Made by a program: the position numbers and the translations under genes | The notes under the pieces: model-generated | Seen by the model: the letters and a program-made list of their open reading frames with translations, nothing else | Told to the model about the DNA's origin: nothing | Database searches by the model: none | Origin: Macrolepiota albuminosa | Lineage: Eukaryota; Basidiomycota; Agaricomycetes; Agaricales; Agaricaceae | Assembly (NCBI GenBank): GCA_027475525.1 | Contig: JAMWFC010000032.1 | Span: 868,001-932,000, forward strand | DNA: 64,000 nucleotides | Direction of reading: 5' to 3' | Part shown: piece after piece, positions 35,501 to 46,587 of the stretch | Position numbering within the stretch: the first letter of the stretch is position 1 | Layout of the letters: every line of letters begins with the position of its first letter

Positions 35501-37531
35501 GACAGTCACCCGTGCACGTTGACAAGAAACGCAGGATTTCTGCCGGTCCTGGCATGGTCATCAAGTCTCCCGTCAAGAAACGGGTGCGACGACGAGTCTC
35601 CAGCGATTACTACCCTCCGCGGACAGATGAAGAACTTGCTCAACGGTTCAAAGAGGTGCATAGCTGTTCCATTCCACTTCCAGTCGCCTTGTCTACAACT
35701 CTTCAACGTGGAGGAATTGTCACGCTCATTATTATGTTGTTTCCTTCTCACTCCAGAACCACGAAGAGCATGAACGTCGGTGGGCCAAGGGCTCGTTCCT
35801 TCAAGTCATTACGAGTCATGTGAAGTCGAAGCTCGAAGGTGCTCTCCCACACCCGTCATGGCACATCTGGCTTTCCATGAATTCTGTTAGCGATGCCACG
35901 GCTATTTGGCTGGAACGAAAATTCGACGTTCCGGTGTCTGGCGATTGGGTGTCGGAAGCGATCTTCTCAATACCCCTAACACACACGAAGGACCCGGACT
36001 CGCCTGGACTTATTATTTTTGAATGCACGCCCGTAGAAGGAGTTGCAGATGAATTGGAAAGGTGAAAGCCATTTTAAGTTCGATAATCCGCTATTGACGC
36101 ATTCAGCAAGGAAGTATCGTATCTTGGATGATTGCTCTCGACTTCGAGATATCATTCAAGCCTTTCCTTCCGAACGTCGATTTTTACCATCTCTTTTGAT
36201 TATCTCTTGGATAGAGCAAGACCACGCTACAATTGCAACGGACTTCATTGACATGGTCAGTTGGTCCCTCATATCTGCTCATCTACCCTTGATTCACATC
36301 CTATAGGTGAAAAAACTCGTGGAGAGTCAGACTATTGAAGGCTATTGCACGTTTTCAATCACATCCAAAACGAAAGATCTGGACGGAAAACTTGGCGAAG
36401 CCCTTAATAATTTATCGTTGGACGTTCAAGGCAAATTTATCAAAGAGCTGAACATTCGTGGTATGCTATATACCTTTTCACGTTCTATGTCGAATGTCAC
36501 ATGTCTTATCTTTGTTTTCAGGCATGTTCAAACTTTTCGAGCCATCGTTAATTTCCTTCATATCAGATTGGGCAGAAGTATGTTCCGCCAATGAGTATTG
36601 TGAGAGTTAGGAGTTACTTGATTTGTATTCTTGCTAACATCGTTTAGTCGATTGGCACCTTTTTGGTCAAGTAGTCCAGGTCGCCACTTCGCTTATCAAT
36701 ACCGCAGCCCATTCTGTCGTCTCGCTTATCTCAGGACAAATGCCCCATGACATCCTTCCGACCTTTAATAGTGCAATTACGGACAATGAGTATGTTGTTT
36801 CCATGATGGGCATAGTTAATTGCTAACCTTTCTATCGAAGTTCCGCGTACGATCGAATCATCGTTTGGTTCTTGAAAGTAGGCTCGAGTGCGGACAATAT
36901 AGTTCTCAATCTCCAGTCACACAGGAACATCGGTCAGGGTTAGTCAGCGCTTTAGTCTCGTAGTCTCCTTTTCTCCGGGTTCTCAAGGTCTTCTCAGATT
37001 TCCCCAGCCGAGAGTTTTTTGCACAACTCTGGGATTTTGCGCAATCTCAGATTGAAGCTAGCCTACAGGTGGATTCTGGAGAGAAGTTCTGCATACCGGT
37101 AAACGAAGTCACGGCTGCTTTAGAAGCGCAAAATGCGGCGTATGAGACTCACAGGACGCATCTGGGTAGGATATTGCATTCGGTCACGAGGCGATCGCCC
37201 AAGCGTAGGAGCACTACTGAGGAGACGGAAGCAGAGCATGCGAGGTTGATTTTGTTACCCTTATCGACGATAGTGCAATACTGAACGAATGTTCTGCAGC
37301 TTGCAATCGAAACGAAGACGACTCTTCTCGCCTGATGATTCAGGGCTCGAAGATGAACTGACCCCTAGTCTGAACAGCAACGGCACTCTATTACCTTCGC
37401 CTTCTGTTTCAAATGTATCTCTCGCTCAGACTGAAGCGAGTCCAGCACCTGGAGTTGTTACGGTGGCGATGCTGCGGGCACTAACGAGGGATGTAAAGAA
37501 AAAATACGGTGTACCGTCATATTCATCATAG
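32555..37531 (+). CDS. SAC3-like: SAC3/GANP-family mRNA export factor (TREX-2 scaffold)
   Basis: The scaffold of TREX-2, which couples transcription to mRNA export at nuclear pores. It starts at 32555 (MDSVPHVRVRGRG). An Arg/Gly-rich N-terminus (RGRGVSRGRGRFSN) is followed by the SAC3 domain: VGTCTDMCPRFERYRRE, DLRPPHVLI-KTLDYLFHDLL, YDFIRDRSRAVRNDFTMQHS, CHDRCARFHILALHLE, then LKEFYDDQRG. Next comes a long Ser/Thr/Pro-rich segment with scattered FG-like motifs (SPFGGL, VFGTSS, FFGGSGSFG) and a basic bipartite-like stretch (KKRVRRRVSSDYY). A C-terminal domain follows that matches no family I can name. Introns include 32936-32987, 33168-33220, 33329-33377, 33614-33664, a 100-nt intron near 35657-35757 and several after 36060. 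The last exon ends KKKYGVPSYSS at 37531. No 77-bp duplication lies inside. Confidence 0.9.
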
Positions 37532-37819
37532 TTGAGGGATTTTGCTTGGGTTAAATATCATTAGTTTATATTTATACAATCGAATCAACTAGATATTGAC
37601 TTTCACTACATTGCATCTTGACCTCATGAGGTGGAAAAATGTTCATTTGGTTTATTTACATTATTGACATACTACACATTCATTGCCATATTGATACACC
37701 AACACAGGCAAATCCAATAAAATACATGTACAACAAAAGAATGAAAGCTTTAGAATATTTCCTCACGACCTTGAAATATTGTTAGGTCCACTGAACTCAC
37801 CACACAAAGTCACACGTTT

Positions 37820-37860
37820 CACACACACACACACACACACACAACACACACAGCACACAT
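37820..37860. repeat. (CA)n microsatellite
   Basis: An almost pure CA run (12 units, then interrupted). It directly abuts the stop codon of the FHA gene, so on that gene's strand the 3' untranslated region begins with a TG-rich run. Confidence 0.95.
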
Positions 37861-40318
37861 TCAACTGAATGCCAACGCAGACCACGTTGCGATGGCACCA
37901 ACCGTCACAGCGGTAGCGGTCTGCACTGCGACAGCGGCGATCCTCCGGGCGCGCTTTGAAGGTGGCGGGTAAGGATTGTGATGGTGACAGCATCGAGCGA
38001 TGGAGGCAGAGGCAGGAGGAACCGCGAGATTTGCCATCATAGCATCGCCAGAACCAACACCAGTATCCTCATTACATTTGTCAGCTCCCTCACTGCCGTT
38101 CTCGCCCACCACGTAGTCGGCATCACAGGCATCATCAGAACGTTTCCGTTTCAACGATGGGCGCGTGGAAACAGAGGAAGAAGAGGTGCTCTGCGAGTAT
38201 TCAGAGCGCCGTTCCGCACGGCGGTCAAGGGGTATACGTACCTGCGCCTGCGCTTCAACATGCGCGGCGATCTGAGCAAGTGCAGCGTCGCGTGCCTCGC
38301 GTACGAGGCGTAGCTCCGTGTCCATTTGCTCCGCCGTACGTTCATGTAGAACGCGCATGTCTGAAGTGGATCAGCTATAGAGAGAAAAGCCCTTGGGGCA
38401 GACGTACCAGCGACAAGTGTATGAAGCACAGATATACTAGCTTCTACATCAGCACGGTTATGTATCGGTTCGATAGAATTATCGGGGTTGATAGAAGCGT
38501 TGGAGGCCTCTACCTGCTCGCGAAGGGCTTCTATTTGGGTTTGAAGATCGGGGATATCAACATCGACAGTAGAGTCAACACGATCAACAAGCATCATATA
38601 CTGTGCGTGCACGTCGGAGATGCGGTCGTCGAGGCTTGACAGCTTGTCCGAGAGATGGTGAACGTTGTTGTTGAAGCGGGCTTTGTATTTACGTCTGTAG
38701 ATTTGTAGTCTGGATACTTCGTCCTGTATAAGAGAAAAGTATGAACGTATGCATGAGGCAATGAGAAACATGATGTACCTCAAGCCCTTTGATGGAGAGT
38801 TGCAACGCTTTGATTTCAAAGTTGTCGGAGTTGTCCGTGATACTGAGGTCATCGGCATTATTTGCGCTGACATTGAATGAATCTCTCGATTCTTCTGCGG
38901 TCGCAGTAGGAAATTCGATTTTTCCATTGTTCTGAGCGAGAGGCTCGGAACAGATAGAATCAAGGCTCATGGCTTTCTGCATCGGCGGCGGAGAAGACTC
39001 TTGAGGGAATTCTATCAAATTTGGAGAACAACACTTCAACACTGGAGAGAAGGGAGATGAGGAACGTGAAATTGGCCATGCACCGATAACACTCGGTACT
39101 TCCGGTGCAGACTGGTCAGGATCGAGACAACGTGGAGAAGTGACAGGCGAGGGGCTGGCGAGGTCCATAGGTGAGTGCGATCGAGTAATATCCTCAAAGC
39201 GAGGTTCATTCTGTTTTGATTCGCTTGCAGGGTTATGTTCACAATAAGAGACGAAAATAGGAGACTGAAGCCTGTTTCTTTCTACGGGCGGAGTTGACCA
39301 ACGAAGAGAACGAGGGAGCCATTCTGGTGAGCGAGGACCAGACAAGGGCTCGTACGAATTAATAATATTGAACGCTGGATTTGGAGACTGATCACGATCA
39401 GGAGAGGGGGTGTAGACAACAGGTCGGATCTGCGGCAATGTGACTTGTGCAGTACTCGAGGTATTAGTAGGTGGCAAAAACCTCATGAGGGCTTCAATAG
39501 CACGGCCGAAATGGGAAGGTTCTGGCTCAGGTTTGCGAGGCAAACGTGGTTGAAGGGGGAGAGCGTTGGGACCAGATGCAGGAATCGATGGAGAGATTTC
39601 TTCAATATCAGAATCTTCAGACATAGATGACGAGTTATTATCGGAAGACGCCTGGGAGTAGATACCGTAACGTCCAGAACTTGACCTTGATGGAGGGGAA
39701 TCGGATAAGTCAACATGAGTGTCCTGTTTGACCGGAGTGACTGGTTTGTACGTAGACTCTTGTGGACCGTATATTAACTCTGCACGGACAACGATGGGAC
39801 GAACGTATTCATTGCGGCACCCAACTGACTTGCCGAAGGTGATGATATCGCCATCTGAAAGCTTAGTAGGAGTCTCTGGTGCGAGCATCTTGGAGACAGC
39901 TTCACTGGGCTTGCGTATATGAGTACCGTGGTGCGATTTCATGTCGATTAAATATACCTAAATGAATGAGCAGAGTGGCTGTAGCGAGGAAACGAGACAT
40001 ACATGGCCACTGTCTGAGAACGTGATCTTTGCGTGCCTGCGACTTACAACTGGACAACGAAACATGGCGGATTCACTACCTGATTGAATGCGACCCACAT
40101 TGGATGGGCGGCGACCGATATGGACGACATTGGAGATAGCACGGCGAAAGGTGAGGGTGCAGGCAGGATCATCTGCAGACTTATCGACGCGAAGAATGAG
40201 ACCTGGTGGGAACAAGGATGAGGATGGACTGAGTTATGCTACCTAAAGGCATACCAGTGACAATCTGATTATTGATAGGAATGCTTGTGCCAATGTACTC
40301 AATGCCGTCGTCTGACAT
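37861..40318 (-). CDS. FHA domain, coiled-coil, tail-anchored protein (SLMAP/Far10/Vps64-like)
   Basis: Probably a phosphopeptide-binding adaptor of a STRIPAK-type phosphatase-kinase complex at ER or nuclear membranes. I infer this from architecture, not residue-level homology. It starts at 40318 (MSDDGIEYIGTSIP); in-frame ATGs at 40366 and 40420 are alternatives. The FHA domain covers residues ~20-110 with VHIGRRPSNVGR, VVSRRHAKITF and YLIDMKSHHGTHI, which contain the conserved Gly-Arg, Ser-Arg-Arg-His and His-Gly. A long Ser/Pro-rich region with many SP sites follows, then a coiled coil (DEVSRLQIYRRKYKARF onward), a KRKR stretch and a hydrophobic C-terminus (AVAVQTATAVTVGAIATWSA) ending at the stop 37861-37863. 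It is divergent from the F-box gene, whose ATG is 175 bp away. Confidence 0.8.
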
Positions 40319-40492
40319 GGCTATGTCTTGCAGATGAGGGACGAAGACACACCACGTTCCCGACATGACTCTTCCTTTATCGCCGCAGCGGAGTTTAAAC
40401 CACGGCCGGCTCTTCTCCAATGCCCGACGTTCAGTAAATATCCTTTATTATGCATTTTCTAGTCCACTCAATCCTTGCCCGAGACGCCCACT

Positions 40493-41896
40493 ATGTCTGC
40501 GTGTGTCATCCTCGATGACCCGCGCTTCCAGCTCGTCGAGCTCGAGGCCGAAATTTGTCGCGTTGAAGCCCTCCTATCGAAACTTGTCCAGACACGCGTC
40601 CCTCTAAAGCGCAACATCAATCGCCGCTTCTCTCCCATGCTCTCTTTGCCTGTTGAACTCTGCTCAGAAATAATCACTCTTTCCTGTCACCCTACGGGGT
40701 CTGATACTCCTCTTCTTCTTGGCCAAGTTTGCTCAGCATGGCGTAAACTTGCCTGGTCGATGCCATGGCTATGGACCAACGTACGTTTTTGCTCGACCTG
40801 TCCAAGAGACGTGGATGTGCAACTTCTAGAAGAGTGGATAGCGCGGTCTGCAAAACTGCCTCTTTCTATCCACCTTGAAATCCGGCTGGGGAGTCCAGAC
40901 GTGAACATGCGCGACGTCACACATATCATGGATGCTGTCGCGCGTTGTTCACAGCGCTGGCGTACAGTCCATTTTGATGTCCCCTTTTTCTACTCGGCTG
41001 ATTCTTACATGTCCCGCCTTGGTCCTACAAATTTCCCCATGTTGACCTCTGCCACCATCCAAGTCAAGCACTTTTATACCCCTTTGGACATGTTTGTCGG
41101 TGTACCTTCATTACAAAATGTACATCTAGTTGGCTTCCCGAGAAATTCGTTTGAGCTTTCATGGAACAATATCACTAGTCTTCGTTTGAACCCAACGACT
41201 ATTCAGCAGTGTCTTGAGGTCCTCAATCTTGCGCAGAACCTCACTACTTGTATATTTGAAAATATCACGCGTTCGGACGTCCTTGATCCCACCCCGGTCA
41301 TCGCCCCCAACCTCCGATATCTTGAGATTGTCAGCTTTACTCATACCCCAATCTCCGAGCTCCTTGATACCCTCTTCCTACCAAGTGCCCTCGGCCTCTC
41401 GTTCCATGTAACAGGAAATACCTTTCCTCACTGGAGTTTTATCTCACTTATCATACGTTCCAACTGCACACTTCGGCGCCTCACACTGAACGCTGTTCGT
41501 ATATTGGATTGGCAACTTTGGGATTGCCTCCGTGAGGTCCCTTCACTCGTAGCATTTCATATCATCGACTTGCAACGTATCACCAAAGATACTATCCGCG
41601 TACTGAGTCCCAACAACCAAGCGATGCTTGGGCCACATCATACAATGCCCCTCTTACCCTTCCTCAGGGAGTTCACGTACGTTGGCGCGATTGAGCTAGA
41701 CTTTTGTGCCGTCGCAAACACAGCGCATGCTCGCTGGGCAGGTGCCGGGGTTATGAAGATGGAGAAGATGAAGTTCGAGACCAGTGCGCCGGCTGTTTTT
41801 GGGCCTGAGGAAATGGCGCATCTCGCACGGCTGAGGGTCTTGGCCGAGGAAGGGATGGGTATTGAGTTGATCACTCGAGACGGTGCGTGGATCTGA
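40493..41896 (+). CDS. F-box protein
   Basis: A substrate-receptor-type protein for SCF ubiquitin ligases. This family is greatly expanded in Agaricomycetes and most targets are unknown. It is a single exon of about 467 codons from the ATG at 40493 (MSACVILDDPRFQLVELEAE). A short coiled coil (residues ~8-35) precedes the F-box at residues ~48-95 (SPMLSLPVELCSEIITLSC, then LLGQVCSAWRKLAWSMPWLW), with the usual Leu-Pro-x-Glu and W...P.LW features. The remainder is Leu-rich and LRR-like (PSLQNVHLVGF, ITSLRLNPTT) without metal or catalytic motifs. The lack of introns contrasts with its neighbours but is common in this family. Confidence 0.85.
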   Translation: MSACVILDDPRFQLVELEAEICRVEALLSKLVQTRVPLKRNINRRFSPMLSLPVELCSEIITLSCHPTGSDTPLLLGQVCSAWRKLAWSMPWLWTNVRFCSTCPRDVDVQLLEEWIARSAKLPLSIHLEIRLGSPDVNMRDVTHIMDAVARCSQRWRTVHFDVPFFYSADSYMSRLGPTNFPMLTSATIQVKHFYTPLDMFVGVPSLQNVHLVGFPRNSFELSWNNITSLRLNPTTIQQCLEVLNLAQNLTTCIFENITRSDVLDPTPVIAPNLRYLEIVSFTHTPISELLDTLFLPSALGLSFHVTGNTFPHWSFISLIIRSNCTLRRLTLNAVRILDWQLWDCLREVPSLVAFHIIDLQRITKDTIRVLSPNNQAMLGPHHTMPLLPFLREFTYVGAIELDFCAVANTAHARWAGAGVMKMEKMKFETSAPAVFGPEEMAHLARLRVLAEEGMGIELITRDGAWI

Positions 41897-42116
41897 AAGT
41901 GGGGCGTTATCTGATTCTTCGACAATTATTTGCTGTTTTGTTTTGGCATCGTGGACCGCTGGAGTTTAAGTTCTGGATTCTTTTCCGTTGAAGGCGGTGC
42001 GTGGATTTGAAGTGGGGCGTTATCGATTCTTCGGACAATTGTCTGTCTGCTGTTAGTTTCGGCATCCGTGAACCGCTTGAGACTAGGCTCAAGTCCTGGA
42101 TTCTTCTCCGTTCAAA
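41883..42116. repeat. Diverged tandem duplication over the F-box stop codon
   Basis: About 110 bp beginning GGTGCGTGGATCTGA (41882-41896, the end of the F-box gene) recurs from about 41996 as GGTGCGTGGATTTGA. The copies have roughly 80% identity and small indels; both end near CTGGATTCTTYTCCGTT. Copy 2 lies in the 3' flank. I see no gene in 42117-42980. Confidence 0.8.
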
Positions 42117-42980
42117 CTGTCTAGACTTGTCCAGGTGCCGCTCACATGATGATGCGTAGTGACATGTATCGTGTGATGCATCTCGAGCGTGTGTATTGCA
42201 TACCCAATTTTCCCGACCGCAAGTTTGTTGTTAGAACCTAGGCCATGTGCCTGTGCCTAGGTTTCCCCGCACTGTTTGTCTTCCCACTACGGTTGAAATC
42301 TAGGCCCTGATCTCGTTTCTAAATTCATTCACCGTGTAGCCTCATTATATTTTTGTTCGTCCTTACGATCGTGATCTGTCGTCGAGCCGAGATAGCCCTA
42401 GAACTTCTCGGAATTTACATTCCCCCATGTACATTATTAGCTGTACAGTTTCTTAGGAGGGCTGTGTGTGTACGGTAAAAAGATTTACCCTCTCTACAGT
42501 ACCAAAATGAGGAAAGAGGGTTTCACCTCCACCACTCCTGTCAATCGCTGTCCGCAGTTGCCGGTGGGTCTGATCGATTGAATGTGCCTAAGGCGGGCAT
42601 TATCACTCAGAGGCGCGATTGTAATGGGTCGGCATTCAAGCTGAAGCCTAAGCGGTGGGGCGCAAAAGATCCTCGGATACGTCTGATGACCTTTGTTAGG
42701 TTACCCCTATCACACTGCCCCTGGATTGTCCCTAGTTTATTCTGGGCAGCACAGTAAGCAAAGGAAAAGATTGCATTAAAGTTTATTTGAAAGTTGAAAT
42801 TGGCAGAGAGCATGAGTTAGTGCAACGAAATTGGCCAGTGTCCTCGTCCAGATACACAAAGAATATCGAGGCTCTAGGTATACCAAGGACCAATTCACTA
42901 AACGAAAAAAAATGCATTGAATCGCAACATCCCCTTCCTCCTCAAACACACGCGATGATCTCTTCATCAGGAAATCACCC

Positions 42981-45317
42981 TTATACTTTACTTCTAAATT
43001 GCTGCCCGCCTTCGGAGCTGATGGTATTCGTCGCAGACGCGTTTGTCCCTTCTCCATCGGCTTTCTCGATACGACTTTCTTCTACGTCGCCAGGTCCTGT
43101 AAACGTCTTGTTCGCCTCGGCTACTTTGTTTTGCTGAACAATGTCGTAGCGGGAGCGGTATCCGGGAGGAGCCCATTGACGCGATGTCCAGGGTTTGCAA
43201 TTCGGGTCGTTGTACATCTGAGATGGAGAGTGGGCAAAGACACAAGCTAAAGCAGATTATGGACATACAAGATCAACACTCTCAAGAGATAGATCGCTGG
43301 ATTCATAGAGGAAGAAGAAGACTATAGCAGCGCCGGCGAGGTTGCATGCTGGTAATGAACACGTTGTTAAATAGGTCGAGAGAAGAGAGGAAGTACTCAC
43401 CAGCGAAGACAAAGCCATATCGGAAATCGATGGCGAAGACAATAAAGGGTGTAAAGAACGCAATGAGGAAGTTCCACAGCCAATTGCTTGCGGTGGACAA
43501 AGCGCCTTGCTTTGCCCGTGTACGTGTTGGGAATGTCTCACCAATGAGAATCCATATACCACTGTGAACGTCAGCAAACCAAAGAACTGCCTGATAATGG
43601 AACAACGCACGGAGCCCAAGTCATAGCGTAGCCGAAAATGAACATGCATGCGCTCACAATCATTACTCGAAGTCATTTAGTACACGTTGAGGAACAGAAT
43701 AGGATGCAAAAAGTTACATTTTCCTATACCTGGATTATCCTGAGGAATCTTGGCTGTTCCGGCTGCTGCAAAGACAAAGAGCCAACATGACTGCCATATT
43801 CCTCCTACAATCAAAGGTAGCCTGCGTCCATACTAGTCAAACCGGCTTCAGTCATTGTGAGCGAGAGCGGTAATGTGAGGCGCACCCGTTGCATGACATA
43901 CAGACCGCCAAATGTACAACCAAAGTTCACAGCTCCAAGGATGATTTGGGTGATAAAAGAATCTTGAATTCCCACAGACTGGAAGATGGTCGCACCATAG
44001 TAGAAAAAGTAGTTAGCGCCAGTGAGTTGCTGGAAACTCTGCAGTGTCATTCCTCGTCGCAAAAAAAAAAAAATTAGGAAGAGAAGACTAGTTTGCGTAC
44101 GGCAGTACCTACCAAGAACAGTACGGTATAGCGTTTTGTGTTTGATACGGAAACAATCTATCCAACCAGCACGCATACGTCGCTCATTTGCAACACTGAT
44201 AGAAATTTCCTCCACTTTGGCGTCCAGGAAAGGATCTGATTTTTCCTGGTCGGGCGGTACACCATGCGACCGAGCGAGGGAGTGGCGGGCCTCATCGAGG
44301 CGTCCACGTGAGGCGAGCCAACTAGGAAAAATAGCGATTCATCTCTATCTCGTTTGCCTTGCCTAAAGTACCACGACTTACCGAGGAGATTCAGGCATGA
44401 AAACAATGCCACACATGAGAATGAAGGGCCAAATGAACCCGATCCCAACGACTGTGCGCCACGACCCCGCACCAGACATCTGTCGCGTGCCAATGGAAAT
44501 ACAGTCTATATTATGACTAAACAGTCTGCGGGCTGGGAGGGCAAAAAAGACATACATGCTACGAAAATTCCAAAGGTGATGAAAAGCTGGTACGTGGCGG
44601 TAAGAGTACCACGTAATCTTGCAGGAGCCGTTTCAGCTTGATACTGGCGGTCGAGATATAAAAGCCAGAAGAAAGAAGCGATGTAACAGTAACTGGACGC
44701 ACCATTGGAACTGCAGCGGAGAGCGCACCAACCCCTAATCCACTCACCCAGCGACCCACGCCAAACTGCTGCCAGACGTCGGTGGCGGCAATTTGAATAA
44801 GAACACCAATGATGAAAATGATACATTCAACAACCATGGCGTATCTTCTACCGAGAAAATCTGCGATGCTGTGGTAAAGGTGATTTAGGGACGAGAAGTT
44901 ACCCAATGATTTTTTGTCGACGTACGGGGCACCCATCAACGCACCAACAAGGGTCCCGATGGAGAGGAGGGAAACGATAAGGCCTGCTCGGGTAGTGGTG
45001 AAGTGACAGGTGGATGCGACGCCGGGGTCGTTGCATGTTCCAAAACGAACCAGAAAGTCGTCCATGAGTAATATATCACTAATTTGTCCAGTGTCATAGC
45101 CAAAGATGAAGCCGCCCATTGACGCCACAACGGCAAGGAGGATAGCGACGTAACCAATGGGCACACCATGCCTGATGAAAGGTGAGCGAGGGAATGGGAA
45201 AAGATAGAGCACACTAGCATGTAAAAGATAGCCATTCTGTGAGAAAAAGAAAAGAATCTGTGTCTGACCAACCCGAAGAGACTTGCTTAAGAGGGCCCCA
45301 GTCACAGGTGATGTCAT
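42981..45317 (-). CDS. MFS sugar transporter (hexose transporter family)
   Basis: A proton or facilitative sugar porter of the plasma membrane. About ten exons are recovered on the minus strand, ending in SSEGGQQFRSKV with TAA at 42981. Family motifs: GFIFGYDTGQISDILLM in TM1-2, DFLGRRYAMVVECIIF after TM2, GRWVSGLGVGALSAAVPM in TM4, YQAETAPARLRGTLTATYQL, MPESPR-WLASRGRLDEA after TM6, LQSFQQLTGANYFFYYG in TM7, IGETFPTRTRAKQGALSTAS, and the typical tail MYNDPNCKPWTSRQWAPPGY. Intron 43218-43267 joins SLESVDL to MYNDPN. The N-terminal exon (MTSPVTGALL at 45317) and its splice to HGVPIGYVAILLAVV are uncertain. No break is seen. The substrate cannot be told from sequence. Confidence 0.88.
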
Positions 45318-46126
45318 TCAGGGATAGATCACACCGCGGATTTAATCGGACATTCACACCGCGGAGCGTCGATTTCTCTGCGTGTGTAGTCCTGAACCAT
45401 ATCTGTTTTTGCATGCGTGCACTCTGATTTGGCCTGGGACACATGGTCGGTCATAGACACGCAGAATCTTGATTGCACTAGTATGCGCTCTAGACATTCC
45501 CCACGTTTTCGAATCTACCGCTGAATTGGTCTCCAGCGACTTGCACGGCGAAATCGATCCACAAGGGGTCAATTTATTGTTGTTGACCCTTCTCTTGTGT
45601 GTCGCGTTCCAAAAAGCTGGCACACGCGAACGTTTTCTTCCTTCTCTTTGCAGGCCATCTTCTACTGAGCTGGTATTGGGCTGGTCATCAACCGTCTTCA
45701 CACGGCGGCCTTCGCAGATGCCCGACCACGTTGATAGTGCCCGTGAATGGCCTATTCTCGAGTAGGCACTCGAGTGTTACGTCGATGTCGTGGGCCAAGT
45801 CTGGATTGTTCACCACGCACGTAAAAAATGCGCTGATATTCATTGAAAGTAAAGGTGATCATCCAGCTACTTTTTGCAAGGCACTGTCGTTGCATTTTGT
45901 TGAGATCATCGGATGAACCGAATGGCGCCTGATAACGTCACGTGCCCGAGGTCACAGGCATTTCTGTCACACTCCAATCGGTGTTCGTTTGTGTTTTCGT
46001 GACGATCTCGTGCTCAGACCGGCGGCTTAGCGCTCAGCGCTCAGTTTTGGGTGAATTTGAAGTTCCATAATGATAGTCCTCAAACGATGACGCCAGTGAA
46101 AGTCGAAATTGTGCCCCTCAAAAGGT
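45318..46126. other. Intergenic; upstream of the sugar transporter
   Basis: No gene recognised. It ends at the copia target site. Confidence 0.5.
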
Positions 46127-46131
46127 GCTTG
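46127..46131. repeat. Copia target-site duplication, left (GCTTG)
   Basis: GCTTG directly precedes the 5' LTR and recurs at 62549-62553 directly after the 3' LTR. Confidence 0.95.
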
Positions 46132-46508
46132 TGTTGAGCAGAGGGATCACGGTACGCGCGGGGGAGCAGACGCGCCTGGTCACGTGAGTGCGACACCGAA
46201 AAAGGAGGAGGGAAATCAGGGAGAAAAAGAGAGAACTATACAGTTCAAGGAAAATAATACGTGAGTGCGACACCGAAAAAGGAGGAGGGAAATCAGGGAG
46301 AAAAAGAGAGAACTATACAGTTCAAGGAAAATAATGATCGGACTCGGATACCACGCAACCTCAGTCATTTACCATATCGACTGAGGTGCGTATACTCAGT
46401 CACAGGTCCATACAACGTACTGATACCGTAAATAGTATTTATCTGTCAACAGGTACATATCAGCAATACAGTCGTTTACCATATCGACTGAGTATTTATC
46501 TGTCAACA
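46132..46508 (+). repeat. Copia 5' LTR
   Basis: 377 bp with terminal inverted hexamer TGTTGA/TCAACA. It contains a 77-bp tandem duplication and internal repeats: a ~23-bp motif at 46362 and 46469, and a 20-bp motif at 46434 and 46491 that duplicates the LTR end. Confidence 0.96.
46182..46335. repeat. 77-bp perfect tandem duplication 23 (5' LTR)
   Basis: 46182-46258 equals 46259-46335. The same duplication occurs in the 3' LTR. Confidence 0.97.
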
Positions 46509-46520
46509 GGTTATGGGCCC
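46509..46520 (+). promoter_or_regulatory. Copia primer-binding site, initiator tRNA-Met anticodon arm type
   Basis: GGTTATGGGCCC lies directly after the LTR. Its reverse complement GGGCCCATAACC is the anticodon stem-loop sequence (CAU anticodon) of eukaryotic initiator tRNA-Met as I know it. This fits half-tRNA priming, as in Drosophila copia. Confidence 0.7.
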
Positions 46521-46587
46521 CGTGCAACTCAGTTAAATAGACGACTCACCGGAACTAAGTTGAAATCGAATCTTAAAATCAAAACCG

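Noticed and set aside
44047..44085. A-run near 44060 as a processed-gene tail
   Set aside because: It lies within a sugar-transporter intron; a simple pyrimidine tract on the coding strand.
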